A stretch of DNA of 6,435 nt. It comes from Streptosporangiaceae bacterium. GTDB lineage: Bacteria > Actinomycetota > Actinomycetes > Streptosporangiales > Streptosporangiaceae. Numbering within the stretch: position 1 is the first letter of the stretch; each line of letters opens with the position of its first letter. A program made the translations under genes and the position numbers. Location: assembly GCA_030042885.1 (NCBI GenBank), contig JASHYW010000053.1, positions 1-6,435 on the forward strand, read 5' to 3'. Shown in pieces: positions 1 through 5,484 of the stretch. The notes under the pieces are model-generated. The model saw only the letters and a list, made by a program, of their open reading frames with translations. It was not told the DNA's origin and made no database searches.

Positions 1-996
1 AGCCGCCGGCCGCGGACCGTGTGGCTGGTAACCGCGGTCGTGCTTGCCGCCTTCTGGGCAGGCCTGATCGGCTTCAGGTTCGGCCCGCTCACCGTGGCCC
101 AGTCGTTCCGCGGCACCCCGCCGTCGATCACCGCCCAGAACGTCCTGGCCGAGTATTTCCCGGCCGGCTCCGGCGAGCCGGTGGACGTGATCGCCAACGC
201 GGCCAGCGCGGGAGCGGTCAGGAACGCGCTCGCCACCACGCCTGGCATCGCCTCGGTCACCCGGCCGGTGACCAAGGACGGCCTGACCTGGCTGGAAGCC
301 ACCATGACCGTGCCTCCCGACAGTTCGGCGGCGTACACGCTGGTAGACCACATACGCACCACGGTGCACGCCATCCCCGGCGCGGACGCGAAGGTGGGCG
401 GCGGCACGGCCATCAACGCGGACGTGGAGAGCGCCGCGGCCCATGACCGGAATCTGCTCATCCCGCTGATCCTCGGTGTGGTCTTCCTCATCCTCGGCCT
501 GCTGCTTCGGGCGATCGTGGCGCCGTTCGTGCTCATCGCCACGGTGGTGCTGTCCTTCGGCACCGCGCTCGGCCTGTCCGCGTTGTTCTTCAAGCACGTG
601 TTCGGGTTCGCCGGGGCCGATACCTCGGTGCCGCTGTTCGTCTTCGTGTTCCTGGTCGCCCTCGGCATCGACTACAACATCTTCCTGATGACCCGCATAC
701 GCGAGGAGTCGGCCAGGTCCGGCACCCGCCGTGGCGCGCTGACCGGCCTGGCCTCCACCGGTGGCGTGATCACCTCGGCGGGACTGGTGCTGGCCGGGAC
801 GTTCGCGGTGCTCGGTACGCTGCCGTTGGTCGAGTTCACCGAGATCGGCTTCGCGGTCGCGCTCGGCGTCCTGCTCGACACGATCATCGTCAGGTCGGTG
901 CTCGTCACCGCGCTGACCTTGGACATCGGCCGCCACATGTGGTGGCCGAGCGCGCTGGCCCACCCGGAAGACAGGTCGGTGACGGACGGCACCTAG
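1..996 (+). CDS. MMPL-family membrane transporter, C-terminal half (5' end outside window)
   Basis: The frame is open to the left edge, so the GTG at 19 is probably internal and the gene starts upstream. Counting from that GTG, residues 1-18 form a TM helix, and about 25-140 form an extracytoplasmic porter-type domain ending in GGGTAINAD (127-135), a typical MMPL sequence. A hydrophobic bundle follows: about 146-162, 165-190, 205-224 (with GIDYNIFLM at 216-224, then a charged R-x-REE turn), 247-268 and 274-300. The tail GRHMWWPS (304-311) is typical of actinobacterial MMPL proteins. These features match the second half of MMPL/RND transporters, which use proton motive force to export lipids or other hydrophobic compounds across the inner membrane; full proteins are about 700 residues or more. 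The substrate cannot be told from this half. The stop is TAG at 994-996. Family assignment is firm; function is inference. Confidence 0.9.
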   Translation, partial: SRRPRTVWLVTAVVLAAFWAGLIGFRFGPLTVAQSFRGTPPSITAQNVLAEYFPAGSGEPVDVIANAASAGAVRNALATTPGIASVTRPVTKDGLTWLEATMTVPPDSSAAYTLVDHIRTTVHAIPGADAKVGGGTAINADVESAAAHDRNLLIPLILGVVFLILGLLLRAIVAPFVLIATVVLSFGTALGLSALFFKHVFGFAGADTSVPLFVFVFLVALGIDYNIFLMTRIREESARSGTRRGALTGLASTGGVITSAGLVLAGTFAVLGTLPLVEFTEIGFAVALGVLLDTIIVRSVLVTALTLDIGRHMWWPSALAHPEDRSVTDGT

Positions 997-999
997 AAT
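994..999 (+). promoter_or_regulatory. Candidate -10 box (TAGAAT) for menF
   Basis: TAGAAT fits the actinobacterial TANNNT -10 consensus and overlaps the stop codon of the transporter gene. It would place a transcript start near 1006 and a leader of about 34 bases before the menF GTG. No convincing -35 hexamer lies 16-19 bases upstream, so menF may also be read through from the transporter. Tentative. Confidence 0.3.
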
Positions 1000-1039
1000 G
1001 TGGGTTCGTGGCGGGTGACCGGGTAACGCGGACGGCAGC

Positions 1040-2317
1040 GTGGGGGTGCTGAGCCGCCGGGACACCGGGCGGCTGTTCGTCCGCTCGGTCGCCGTCCCCG
1101 ATCCTGGAGATCTCCTCGGACAGCTGCCCCAGCCGGACGCGGTCGCCTGGGTCCATCATGGCGTCGGCCTGGTCGGCTGGGGCGAGGCCCTCAGGGCCAC
1201 GCTGCCCGCGGGAGAGGACAGGTTCGCCGCCGGGGAGAAGTGGCTGCCCTCGCTGTTCGACGCCGCCGACGTCGACGACCAGGTCCGGGTGCGCGGCTCG
1301 GGTCTGGTCGCGTTCGGCACCTTCACCTTCGACGCGTCGTCGGAAGGGTCGGTGCTGATCGTCCCGAAGGTCCTGCTCGGCCGCGACGGTCACGGCCAGG
1401 CCTGGCTCACCACCGTCACCGGGGAGCGCGAACCTGACCTGGCCGCCCTCGGGTGGCCCCCCGCGCCGCAATCCGTGCTGGCGCGGCCCCCGGCCCGCGT
1501 GCGCTGGCACGACGGCAGCCTGCCCGGGCCGCAGTGGGAGCAGGCGGTCGCCGAAGCGGTGGCGGCGATCAAGGCGGGCAGCCTGCGCAAGGTGGTACTC
1601 GCCCAGGACCTGTTCGCGACGGCCGCGGAACCCGTCGACATCCGGGCCCTGCTGCGCCGGCTGGCCAGCCGCTACCCCGACTGCTTCACCTTCGCTTGCG
1701 ACGGCATGATGGGCGCCACTCCGGAACTGCTGATCCGGCAGACCGGCCGCCGGGTCAGCGCGCTGGTGCTGGCCGGCACGACGCCGCGCGGCGGCGACCC
1801 GGCCGAGGATGAGGCGCTCGGCCGGGAGCTGCTGGCGTCGGCGAAAAATACCGAGGAACACGCCTACGCGGTCGCCTCGATGCGGGAAGCGCTCGAGCCG
1901 CTGTGCGACGAGCTCGAAAGCCAGCCGCGGCCGGCCCTGATCAAGCTGCCGAACCTGCAGCACCTGGGCACCTGGGTACGTGGCACGCTGGCTGCGGACG
2001 GAACGCCGAGATCAGCGCTGGGCCTGGCCGCGGCGGTTCATCCGACCGCCGCGGTATGCGGCACCCCGACCGGGGTCGCGCTGGAGCTCATCCGCGAGCT
2101 GGAGCACATGGACAGGGAACGTTACGCCGGGCCCGTCGGCTGGGTGGACGCCGACGGCAACGGCGAATGGGGTATCGCGCTGCGCTGCGCCCAGCTCTCC
2201 GGCCGCACTGCCCGGCTGTTCGCCGGCTGCGGCATCGTCGCGGGCTCGGATCCGGCCGCCGAGCTGGCCGAGGCCCAGGTCAAGTTCCGCCCCATGCGCG
2301 GCGCCCTGGAAGGCTAG
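1040..2317 (+). CDS. menF: Isochorismate synthase (MenF/EntC family)
   Basis: This enzyme isomerises chorismate to isochorismate in a Mg2+-dependent reaction in the cytosol, the entry step of the classical menaquinone route and of catecholate/salicylate siderophores. The protein has 425 residues, normal for the family. The chorismate-binding domain covers about 165-420. Visible signatures are K184 in LRKVVLAQD (the general-base lysine position), TPELL with E229 (the general-acid position), AGTTPRG (245-251), AKNTEEH (268-274, a metal-site glutamate), HPTAAVCGTP (334-343), AGPVGWVDADGNGEWGIALR (363-382) and E408/E411 with K415. Residue roles are transferred from E. coli MenF/EntC. The N-terminus (VRSVAVPDPGDLL) resembles actinobacterial MenF. 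An in-frame TGA at 1016 limits the start to GTG 1040, GTG 1046 or CTG 1049; none has a strong ribosome-binding site. No other men or siderophore gene is in view, so menaquinone is the preferred but unproven pathway; a salicylate-synthase relative is less likely. Confidence 0.92.
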   Translation: MGVLSRRDTGRLFVRSVAVPDPGDLLGQLPQPDAVAWVHHGVGLVGWGEALRATLPAGEDRFAAGEKWLPSLFDAADVDDQVRVRGSGLVAFGTFTFDASSEGSVLIVPKVLLGRDGHGQAWLTTVTGEREPDLAALGWPPAPQSVLARPPARVRWHDGSLPGPQWEQAVAEAVAAIKAGSLRKVVLAQDLFATAAEPVDIRALLRRLASRYPDCFTFACDGMMGATPELLIRQTGRRVSALVLAGTTPRGGDPAEDEALGRELLASAKNTEEHAYAVASMREALEPLCDELESQPRPALIKLPNLQHLGTWVRGTLAADGTPRSALGLAAAVHPTAAVCGTPTGVALELIRELEHMDRERYAGPVGWVDADGNGEWGIALRCAQLSGRTARLFAGCGIVAGSDPAAELAEAQVKFRPMRGALEG

Positions 2318-2373
2318 GGCCCGTGAGCGTTATCCAAAACCGGCTAGCGAACACGGGCCTTCCGAGCCCGTGT
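2318..2373 (+). other. Mutually exclusive hairpins in the menF 3' region
   Basis: Three arms are visible. Arm A is GGCCCGTG (2318-2325, directly after the stop codon). Arm B is ACACGGGCC (2351-2359). Arm C is GCCCGTGT (2366-2373). A pairs perfectly with B over 8 bases. B pairs perfectly with C over 8 bases with a 7-base loop. Both pairings cannot form at once. No U-run follows arm C, so this is not a classical intrinsic terminator. It may aid termination or mRNA 3'-end stability between the convergent menF and tfoX-like genes. The pairing is seen; the role is inference. Confidence 0.5.
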
Positions 2374-2430
2374 GAGCGGTCGGTGCAGGTGGCAGCGCGA
2401 GCAACCGTCACGGGTTGTTTTGAATAACGC
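2327..2430. repeat. Near-perfect 14-bp inverted repeat enclosing 76 bases
   Basis: The left arm GCGTTATCCAAAAC (2327-2340) is the reverse complement of the right arm GTTTTGAATAACGC (2417-2430) at 13 of 14 positions; the one mismatch is C2334 against A2423. The arms enclose the 2351-2373 hairpin. They are AT-rich compared with the surroundings, which makes them stand out. The arrangement could be a long stem in RNA, paired protein-binding sites, or the ends of a very small element, but no clear target-site duplication flanks it. Confidence 0.6.
2399..2421 (+). terminator. Weak intrinsic-terminator-like hairpin with T run
   Basis: CAACC (2402-2406) pairs with GGTTG (2413-2417) around a 6-base loop, and the stem can be extended outward by A-T and G-T pairs. 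TTTT (2418-2421) follows. It lies about 85 bases past the menF stop, in a convergent gap, where a terminator is expected. The stem is short and its 3' side overlaps the right arm of the 14-bp inverted repeat, so the assignment is weak. Confidence 0.3.
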
Positions 2431-2446
2431 GAACTTTGAGTAACGC
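2419..2446. repeat. Direct repeat TTTGAATAACGC / TTTGAGTAACGC
   Basis: TTTGAATAACGC (2419-2430) recurs as TTTGAGTAACGC (2435-2446), 11 of 12 identical and 16 bases apart start to start. With the inverted copy at 2327-2340 this makes three copies of a TTTGRRTAACGC-like motif within 120 bases. A 16-base period is not an exact number of helical turns. The rest of the gap up to 2494 shows nothing else I can name. Confidence 0.5.
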
Positions 2447-2494
2447 ACCGTAGCGGGCAACTTTTGTATCCGAACGGGCCGGGGTGCGTGCGCC

Positions 2495-2821
2495 CTACCT
2501 CGCCGGGAGCGTGCCGACGTAGCTGCGGGCCCGGGCGATCCAGCGTTCCAGCTCCTGGTCGGTAAGCCCGCCGGTGGCCACCAGGACCCAGCCGCGCATC
2601 GGGCGGCCGGTCATGTCGAAGGGCCGCACCCCCGGCTCGGCCAGCGCGGCCTCCATGGTCTCCGGGTCGATCCTGGCGATGAGGTCATTCCCGTGGACGC
2701 CCACGGTCATGTTGCCCGCGGTGAGGAAGGCCAGGCCGCCGAACATCTTCTTCTCGCTCAGCCCCGGCGCGTCCGTCATCTGGTCACGGATCCGCTGGGC
2801 CAGCGCATCATCGTAGGCCAT
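2495..2821 (-). CDS. TfoX N-terminal-domain protein
   Basis: This 108-residue protein is a stand-alone TfoX N-terminal domain. Hallmarks are the N-terminus MAYDDALAQRIRDQM, KKMFGGLAFL (24-33), NMTVGVHGNDLIAR (37-50), RPFDMTGRPMRGWV (66-79) and a C-terminal helix LERWIARARSYV (91-102). In gamma-proteobacteria the TfoX/Sxy name goes with competence regulation and proteins that also carry a C-terminal domain; this one lacks it, as is common for the short actinobacterial members, whose function is not established. No DNA-binding motif is visible. The ATG at 2821 gives the family's usual N-terminus. The nearest purine-rich site, GAAGGG (complement of 2835-2840), lies 13 bases upstream, rather far, inside a possible hairpin. 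The gene is convergent with menF and divergent from the MoxR operon, so it is probably transcribed alone. Family call strong; role unknown. Confidence 0.88.
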   Translation of the reverse strand: MAYDDALAQRIRDQMTDAPGLSEKKMFGGLAFLTAGNMTVGVHGNDLIARIDPETMEAALAEPGVRPFDMTGRPMRGWVLVATGGLTDQELERWIARARSYVGTLPAR

Positions 2822-2832
2822 AGCCGGATGTT

Positions 2833-2863
2833 ATCCCTTCGGGGATTAGGTAACTCTTAATCC
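2833..2863 (-). promoter_or_regulatory. Competing hairpins over the tfoX-like leader
   Basis: ATCCC (2833-2837) pairs with GGGAT (2842-2846) around a 4-base loop, which is TTCG on the + strand and CGAA on the - strand. GGATTA (2843-2848) also pairs with TAATCC (2858-2863) around a 9-base loop. The two hairpins share 2843-2846 and so exclude each other. On the minus strand the first hairpin covers the only purine-rich candidate ribosome-binding site of the tfoX-like gene. Alternatively, GGATTA-N9-TAATCC may be a DNA operator in this divergent region. Pairing is seen; function is inference. Confidence 0.4.
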
Positions 2864-2865
2864 GC

Positions 2866-2884
2866 GGTCGCCGCGCCGGCGACC
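2866..2884. promoter_or_regulatory. Perfect palindrome (8+8, 3-base spacer), candidate operator
   Basis: GGTCGCCG (2866-2873) is the exact reverse complement of CGGCGACC (2877-2884) with CGC between. It sits in the divergent gap and covers the place where a -35 element would lie relative to TACAGT at 2891. This is a classical repressor-operator position. GC-rich palindromes can occur by chance, so the location is the main argument. Confidence 0.4.
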
Positions 2885-2890
2885 AGGACC

Positions 2891-2896
2891 TACAGT
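2891..2896 (+). promoter_or_regulatory. Candidate -10 box (TACAGT) of the MoxR operon
   Basis: TACAGT fits TANNNT and lies 49 bases before the ATG at 2946, giving a transcript start near 2903 and a leader of about 43 bases. No recognisable -35 hexamer is present; that position is taken by the palindrome at 2866-2884. Tentative. Confidence 0.35.
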
Positions 2897-2930
2897 CAGT
2901 AACAGGCACGTGTGCCCGGCCGGCTCGACA

Positions 2931-2936
2931 GAAGGG
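2931..2936 (+). promoter_or_regulatory. Ribosome-binding site deciding the start at 2946
   Basis: GAAGGG ends 9 bases before ATG 2946. An in-frame GTG at 2910 would add 12 residues but has no such site in front of it, so ATG 2946 is preferred. Confidence 0.6.
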
Positions 2937-2945
2937 TGCCAGCAG

Positions 2946-3200
2946 ATGGGCGGCGACAGCGAAGAGGTCCTCGGCGTGCTCCGCGAGGTGTGGAGCGCTC
3001 AGGGGCAGAGCGCTGCGGACATCGAGGAAGCCTGCGGCACCACCAAGTCCTGCAAGAAGATGGCCGACGTCGGCTTCGACGGCCTGGCCGAGGAAACCGA
3101 CGGCGACCTGCAGCTGGCCTGGCGGACGCAGCTGGCGCGCGAGGGAAAGCTGAACCCCGGCGCCGGGAGCGTGCGGGATCTGGTCCTCGGGTCCGAGTGA
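2946..3200 (+). CDS. Small acidic hypothetical protein, first gene of MoxR operon
   Basis: I do not recognise this 84-residue protein. It is acidic and soluble, with no signal peptide or membrane segment. A helix-rich N-terminus (about 5-18) is followed by SAADIEEACGTTKSCKKMADVGF (positions 22-44 overall), in which helix, short turn and second helix faintly resemble a helix-turn-helix. Two cysteines, C30 and C36, sit in CGTTKSC. The C-terminal half (50-84) has a tryptophan in LQLAWR and ends acidic. Start chosen for the GAAGGG site. Its TGA (3198-3200) directly abuts the ATG of the MoxR ATPase, so the two are very probably translated in tandem, which makes it a candidate partner or regulator of that machine. 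Real-gene status is supported by the ribosome-binding site, codon bias and tight packing; function is unknown. Confidence 0.7.
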   Translation: MGGDSEEVLGVLREVWSAQGQSAADIEEACGTTKSCKKMADVGFDGLAEETDGDLQLAWRTQLAREGKLNPGAGSVRDLVLGSE

Positions 3201-4079
3201 ATGGAGGGCCCGCGGTCCGTCGGTGAGCTGACCGACACTTTGCGCCAGGGCGGCTATCTGGCCGACCGGGGTCTGGCCACCGCACTGTTCGTGGCGCTGT
3301 CACTCAACCGCCCTGTCCTGCTCGAAGGCGAGGTCGGGGTGGGCAAGACCGAGGTGGCCAAGGTCATGGCCTCGGTGCTCGGCCGCAAGCTGATCCGGCT
3401 GCAGTGCTACGAGGGCATCGACACCAACCAGGCGCTGTACGAGTGGGACTACGCCCGCCAGATGCTGCACATCCGGGCGCTGTCCGAGCACCAGGTCGCC
3501 GACTCCGACGCGGTCGACAAGCTATTCGGCCCGAAGTTCCTGCTCGAGCGCCCGCTGCTGGAGGCGGTCCGGGCCGGCGATCAGGCCGTGCTGCTGATCG
3601 ACGAAATCGACCGGGCCGACGACGAGTTCGAGGCCTTCCTGCTCGAAGTGCTCTCCGATTTCCAGATCAGCATCCCCGAGATCGGCACGGTCAAGGCGGA
3701 AAGCCCGCCGCTGGTCGTGCTCACCTCCAACCGCACCCGCGAGCTGCACGACGCGCTCAAGCGGCGCTGCCTGTACCACTGGATCGGCTACCCAGCCGCC
3801 GAACGTGAGGTGGAGATCGTGCTCATCCGTGAACCGGGCGTCCCGGCGATGCTGGCCCGCAAGGTGGTCGCCGCCGTGCAGCGGCTCCGCGAGCTCGACC
3901 TGGCCAAGCCGCCGGGCGTGGCGGAGACCATCGACTGGGCCCGCACGCTGGCCTTCCTCGGCGAGTCCGATCTGGACGCCGGCAATGCGCAGGACACGCT
4001 CGGTGCCGTGGTCAAGGACCGGGACGACCTGGAGGTCGTCCGGGACAACCTGGAGGAGATCACCTCAGGTGCCTCCTGA
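3201..4079 (+). CDS. MoxR-family AAA+ ATPase (CoxD-like)
   Basis: This 292-residue cytosolic ATPase is of the usual length for short MoxR proteins. Visible elements in order are Walker A GEVGVGKT (43-50), the MoxR-typical stretch LIRLQCYEGIDTNQALYEW (64-82), Walker B VLLIDEID (130-137), a segment with FLLEVLSDFQISIPEIG (146-162), sensor 1 LTSNRTREL (174-182), candidate arginine finger R188/R189 and the C-terminal lid with TIDWAR (243-248). MoxR proteins form hexameric rings that use ATP to remodel or activate partners, usually with a VWA protein encoded next door, as found here. The nearest described type is the CoxD/CoxE pair of CO-dehydrogenase clusters, but no such enzyme is in view. ATG 3201 follows the upstream TGA without a gap, suggesting reinitiation, as no strong ribosome-binding site is evident. 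The end overlaps the VWA gene by 11 bases. Family call is firm; the client is unknown. Confidence 0.93.
   Translation: MEGPRSVGELTDTLRQGGYLADRGLATALFVALSLNRPVLLEGEVGVGKTEVAKVMASVLGRKLIRLQCYEGIDTNQALYEWDYARQMLHIRALSEHQVADSDAVDKLFGPKFLLERPLLEAVRAGDQAVLLIDEIDRADDEFEAFLLEVLSDFQISIPEIGTVKAESPPLVVLTSNRTRELHDALKRRCLYHWIGYPAAEREVEIVLIREPGVPAMLARKVVAAVQRLRELDLAKPPGVAETIDWARTLAFLGESDLDAGNAQDTLGAVVKDRDDLEVVRDNLEEITSGAS
4052..4057 (+). promoter_or_regulatory. Ribosome-binding site for the VWA gene
   Basis: GGAGGA lies inside the end of the MoxR gene, 11 bases before the GTG at 4069. It supports that start over longer in-frame readings that would run back into the ATPase gene. Confidence 0.6.
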
Positions 4080-5190
4080 GGAGTTCACCGGCCTGCTGGT
4101 GCGTTTCGCGGGCGAGCTGCGCGCGGCCGGGGTCGCCGTGGGCTCCGGGGACGTCCTGGTCTACTGCTCGGCCCTGAGCACGCTGGACCCGTCGGACCTG
4201 GTGGACCTGTACTGGGCGGGGCGGGCCACGCTGGTGAACCGGCACGACGACATCGCCCTGTACGACGAGGTGTTCCGCCGGTTCTTCCTCGGTGCCGAGG
4301 GCCCGGCCGAGGACCTGATGCTGATGCTGAGAGCCTCGGGGGCGGCGCAGGGCGCCCTGGCCATCCCGTCCACCGAGCCAGGCGAGGCGGACCCGGAGGA
4401 TGACGCCGTGCTGGGCTGGATGGCCTCCGACGTTGAGGCGCTCAAGCACAAGTCGTTCGCGGCCTGCACCCCGGACGAGCTGGCCGCGCTGCGCCGGATC
4501 ATGGCCAGGATGAGGCTGACCCCGCCGCGCCGCCGGACCAGGAGGACCGCTCCCGCCCGGTCAGGAATCCGCCCCGACCCCCGCCGTACGGTCAGGGAAT
4601 CCATGCGCATGCACGGTGAGCCGGCCCGGCTGTACTGGCGGCGGCGGAAAGTCCGGCTGCGCCCGCTGGTCCTCATCTTGGACATATCGGGCTCGATGGC
4701 CGACTACTCCCGCAGCCTGCTGCAATTCGCGCACTCGGCGAAAAGATCGGCAGGCCGGGTCGAGGTCTTCTGCTTCGGCACCCGGCTGACCCGGGTGACC
4801 GGGGCCATGGAGTGCCGGCGCCCAGACGAGGCCCTGGAGCGGGCCGCACGGGTGGCGTTCGACTGGGACGGCGGGACCAGGATCGGCGACAGCCTGGACG
4901 CCTTCGTGCGCGGCTGGGCCCGCCGCGGGCTGTGCCGGGGCAGCATCGTGGTCGTCTGCTCCGACGGCCTGGACCGCGGCGATCCCGCCGTGCTCGCCTC
5001 CGCCATGGAGCGGCTGTCCCGGCTGAGCCACCGGCTGGTCTGGCTGAACCCGCACAAGGGCGACGACCCGGGATTCCGGCCGAGCACGCTGGGCATGATG
5101 ATCGCCGCCCCGCACATCGACCTGCTGCTGTCCGGCCACGACCTGGCCAGCCTGGAGAAACTCGCTACGCTGCTGCCAGGGCTTAACTAG
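4069..5190 (+). CDS. VWA-domain protein (CoxE-like), partner of MoxR
   Basis: The protein has 373 residues from GTG 4069. The N-terminal part (about 1-145) is a helical CoxE-type region (FAGELRAAGVAVGSGDV, then LYWAGRATLVNRHDDIALYD). A basic arginine-rich linker follows at about 148-175 (RRRTRR at 154-159). The C-terminal VWA domain (about 195-370) has a complete MIDAS: DISGSM (205-210), T270 in GGTRIGDS, and D299 in SDGLDRGD. The metal site should therefore be able to bind Mg2+/Mn2+ and a ligand carboxylate. No TM helix or signal peptide is seen, so it is cytosolic. VWA proteins of this kind are thought to link the MoxR ring to its substrate. The 11-base overlap with the ATPase gene argues for coupled translation. 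The frame also reads back to about 3805, but that part overlaps conserved MoxR sequence and is not coding. Family call is firm; the client is not known. Confidence 0.92.
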   Translation: MPPEEFTGLLVRFAGELRAAGVAVGSGDVLVYCSALSTLDPSDLVDLYWAGRATLVNRHDDIALYDEVFRRFFLGAEGPAEDLMLMLRASGAAQGALAIPSTEPGEADPEDDAVLGWMASDVEALKHKSFAACTPDELAALRRIMARMRLTPPRRRTRRTAPARSGIRPDPRRTVRESMRMHGEPARLYWRRRKVRLRPLVLILDISGSMADYSRSLLQFAHSAKRSAGRVEVFCFGTRLTRVTGAMECRRPDEALERAARVAFDWDGGTRIGDSLDAFVRGWARRGLCRGSIVVVCSDGLDRGDPAVLASAMERLSRLSHRLVWLNPHKGDDPGFRPSTLGMMIAAPHIDLLLSGHDLASLEKLATLLPGLN

Positions 5191-5205
5191 GCAGGGAGCG
5201 CGCCG

Positions 5206-5484
5206 GTGAGGTGGAGCGTGGGGCTCGAGGCCGAAGGCGAGGACGTGCTGACCCGGGAACAGGTGGTTGAGCTGGCCGACGCGGTCGCGGCGACGGGTGG
5301 CATCGCGACCGGGATCGGTACCACCCGGTACGGCGCGCAGTTGATCGTGGAAGCCACCAGCCGTGAGGAGGCCATCGAGAAGGCGACCGAGGAGTTCTGG
5401 CGGGCCGTCCGGAAGGCCCGCTTGCGGCCCGGCCCGCTGGTACGGGCCGAGGCCATCGGCGAGGACGAGGACACGGCCGGATGA
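5206..5484 (+). CDS. Hypothetical 92-residue alpha/beta protein in MoxR-VWA operon
   Basis: Not a family I can name. The pattern suggests strand (WSVGLEAEG, 3-11), helix (REQVVELADAVAATG, 17-31), two strands (ATGIGTTRYG and AQLIVEA, 34-50), helix (SREEAIEKATEEFWRAVRKA, 52-71) and a last strand (LVRAEAIG, 78-85). That is a beta-alpha-beta-beta-alpha-beta, ferredoxin-like order, with an acidic tail. No cysteines, signal or membrane segment are present. The GTG start has GGAG about 8 bases upstream (near 5194-5197) and follows the VWA stop by 15 bases. Its TGA overlaps the ATG of the next gene (ATGA at 5481-5484), so the two products are likely made together and may interact. The fold is read by eye from the sequence pattern; function is unknown. 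Confidence 0.78.
   Translation: MRWSVGLEAEGEDVLTREQVVELADAVAATGGIATGIGTTRYGAQLIVEATSREEAIEKATEEFWRAVRKARLRPGPLVRAEAIGEDEDTAG

Noticed and set aside
905..1963. A 352-codon open frame on the minus strand opposite menF
   Set aside because: It lies antisense to well-conserved isochorismate synthase sequence, its translation is dominated by R, G, A, P and Q with no recognisable motif, and long antisense frames are expected in high-GC coding DNA.
2327..2430. Miniature inverted-repeat transposable element
   Set aside because: The 14-bp terminal arms fit, but there is no convincing target-site duplication and a third motif copy lies outside the unit, so it is listed only as a repeat.
2495..2821. 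Competence regulator (tfoX/sxy)
   Set aside because: Only the N-terminal domain is present and no competence genes are nearby; the competence role is known from gamma-proteobacteria and should not be transferred.
2910..2945. Earlier GTG start for the 84-residue protein
   Set aside because: No ribosome-binding site before it, and it would leave almost no leader after the candidate -10 box; ATG 2946 has GAAGGG at good spacing.
3805..4068. N-terminal extension of the VWA gene back into the MoxR gene
   Set aside because: This part translates to an R/S/W-rich low-complexity string and overlaps the conserved MoxR C-terminal lid; GTG 4069 has GGAGGA in front of it.
4060..5139. Several long minus-strand open frames opposite the VWA gene
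   Set aside because: Low-complexity translations rich in R, A, G and P, antisense to a clear MIDAS-containing protein; GC-rich shadow frames.
3201..5190. Naming the ATPase/VWA pair as CO-dehydrogenase accessory genes coxD/coxE
   Set aside because: The resemblance is at family level only; no molybdenum hydroxylase subunit or other cox-type gene is in the window, so no gene symbols were given.
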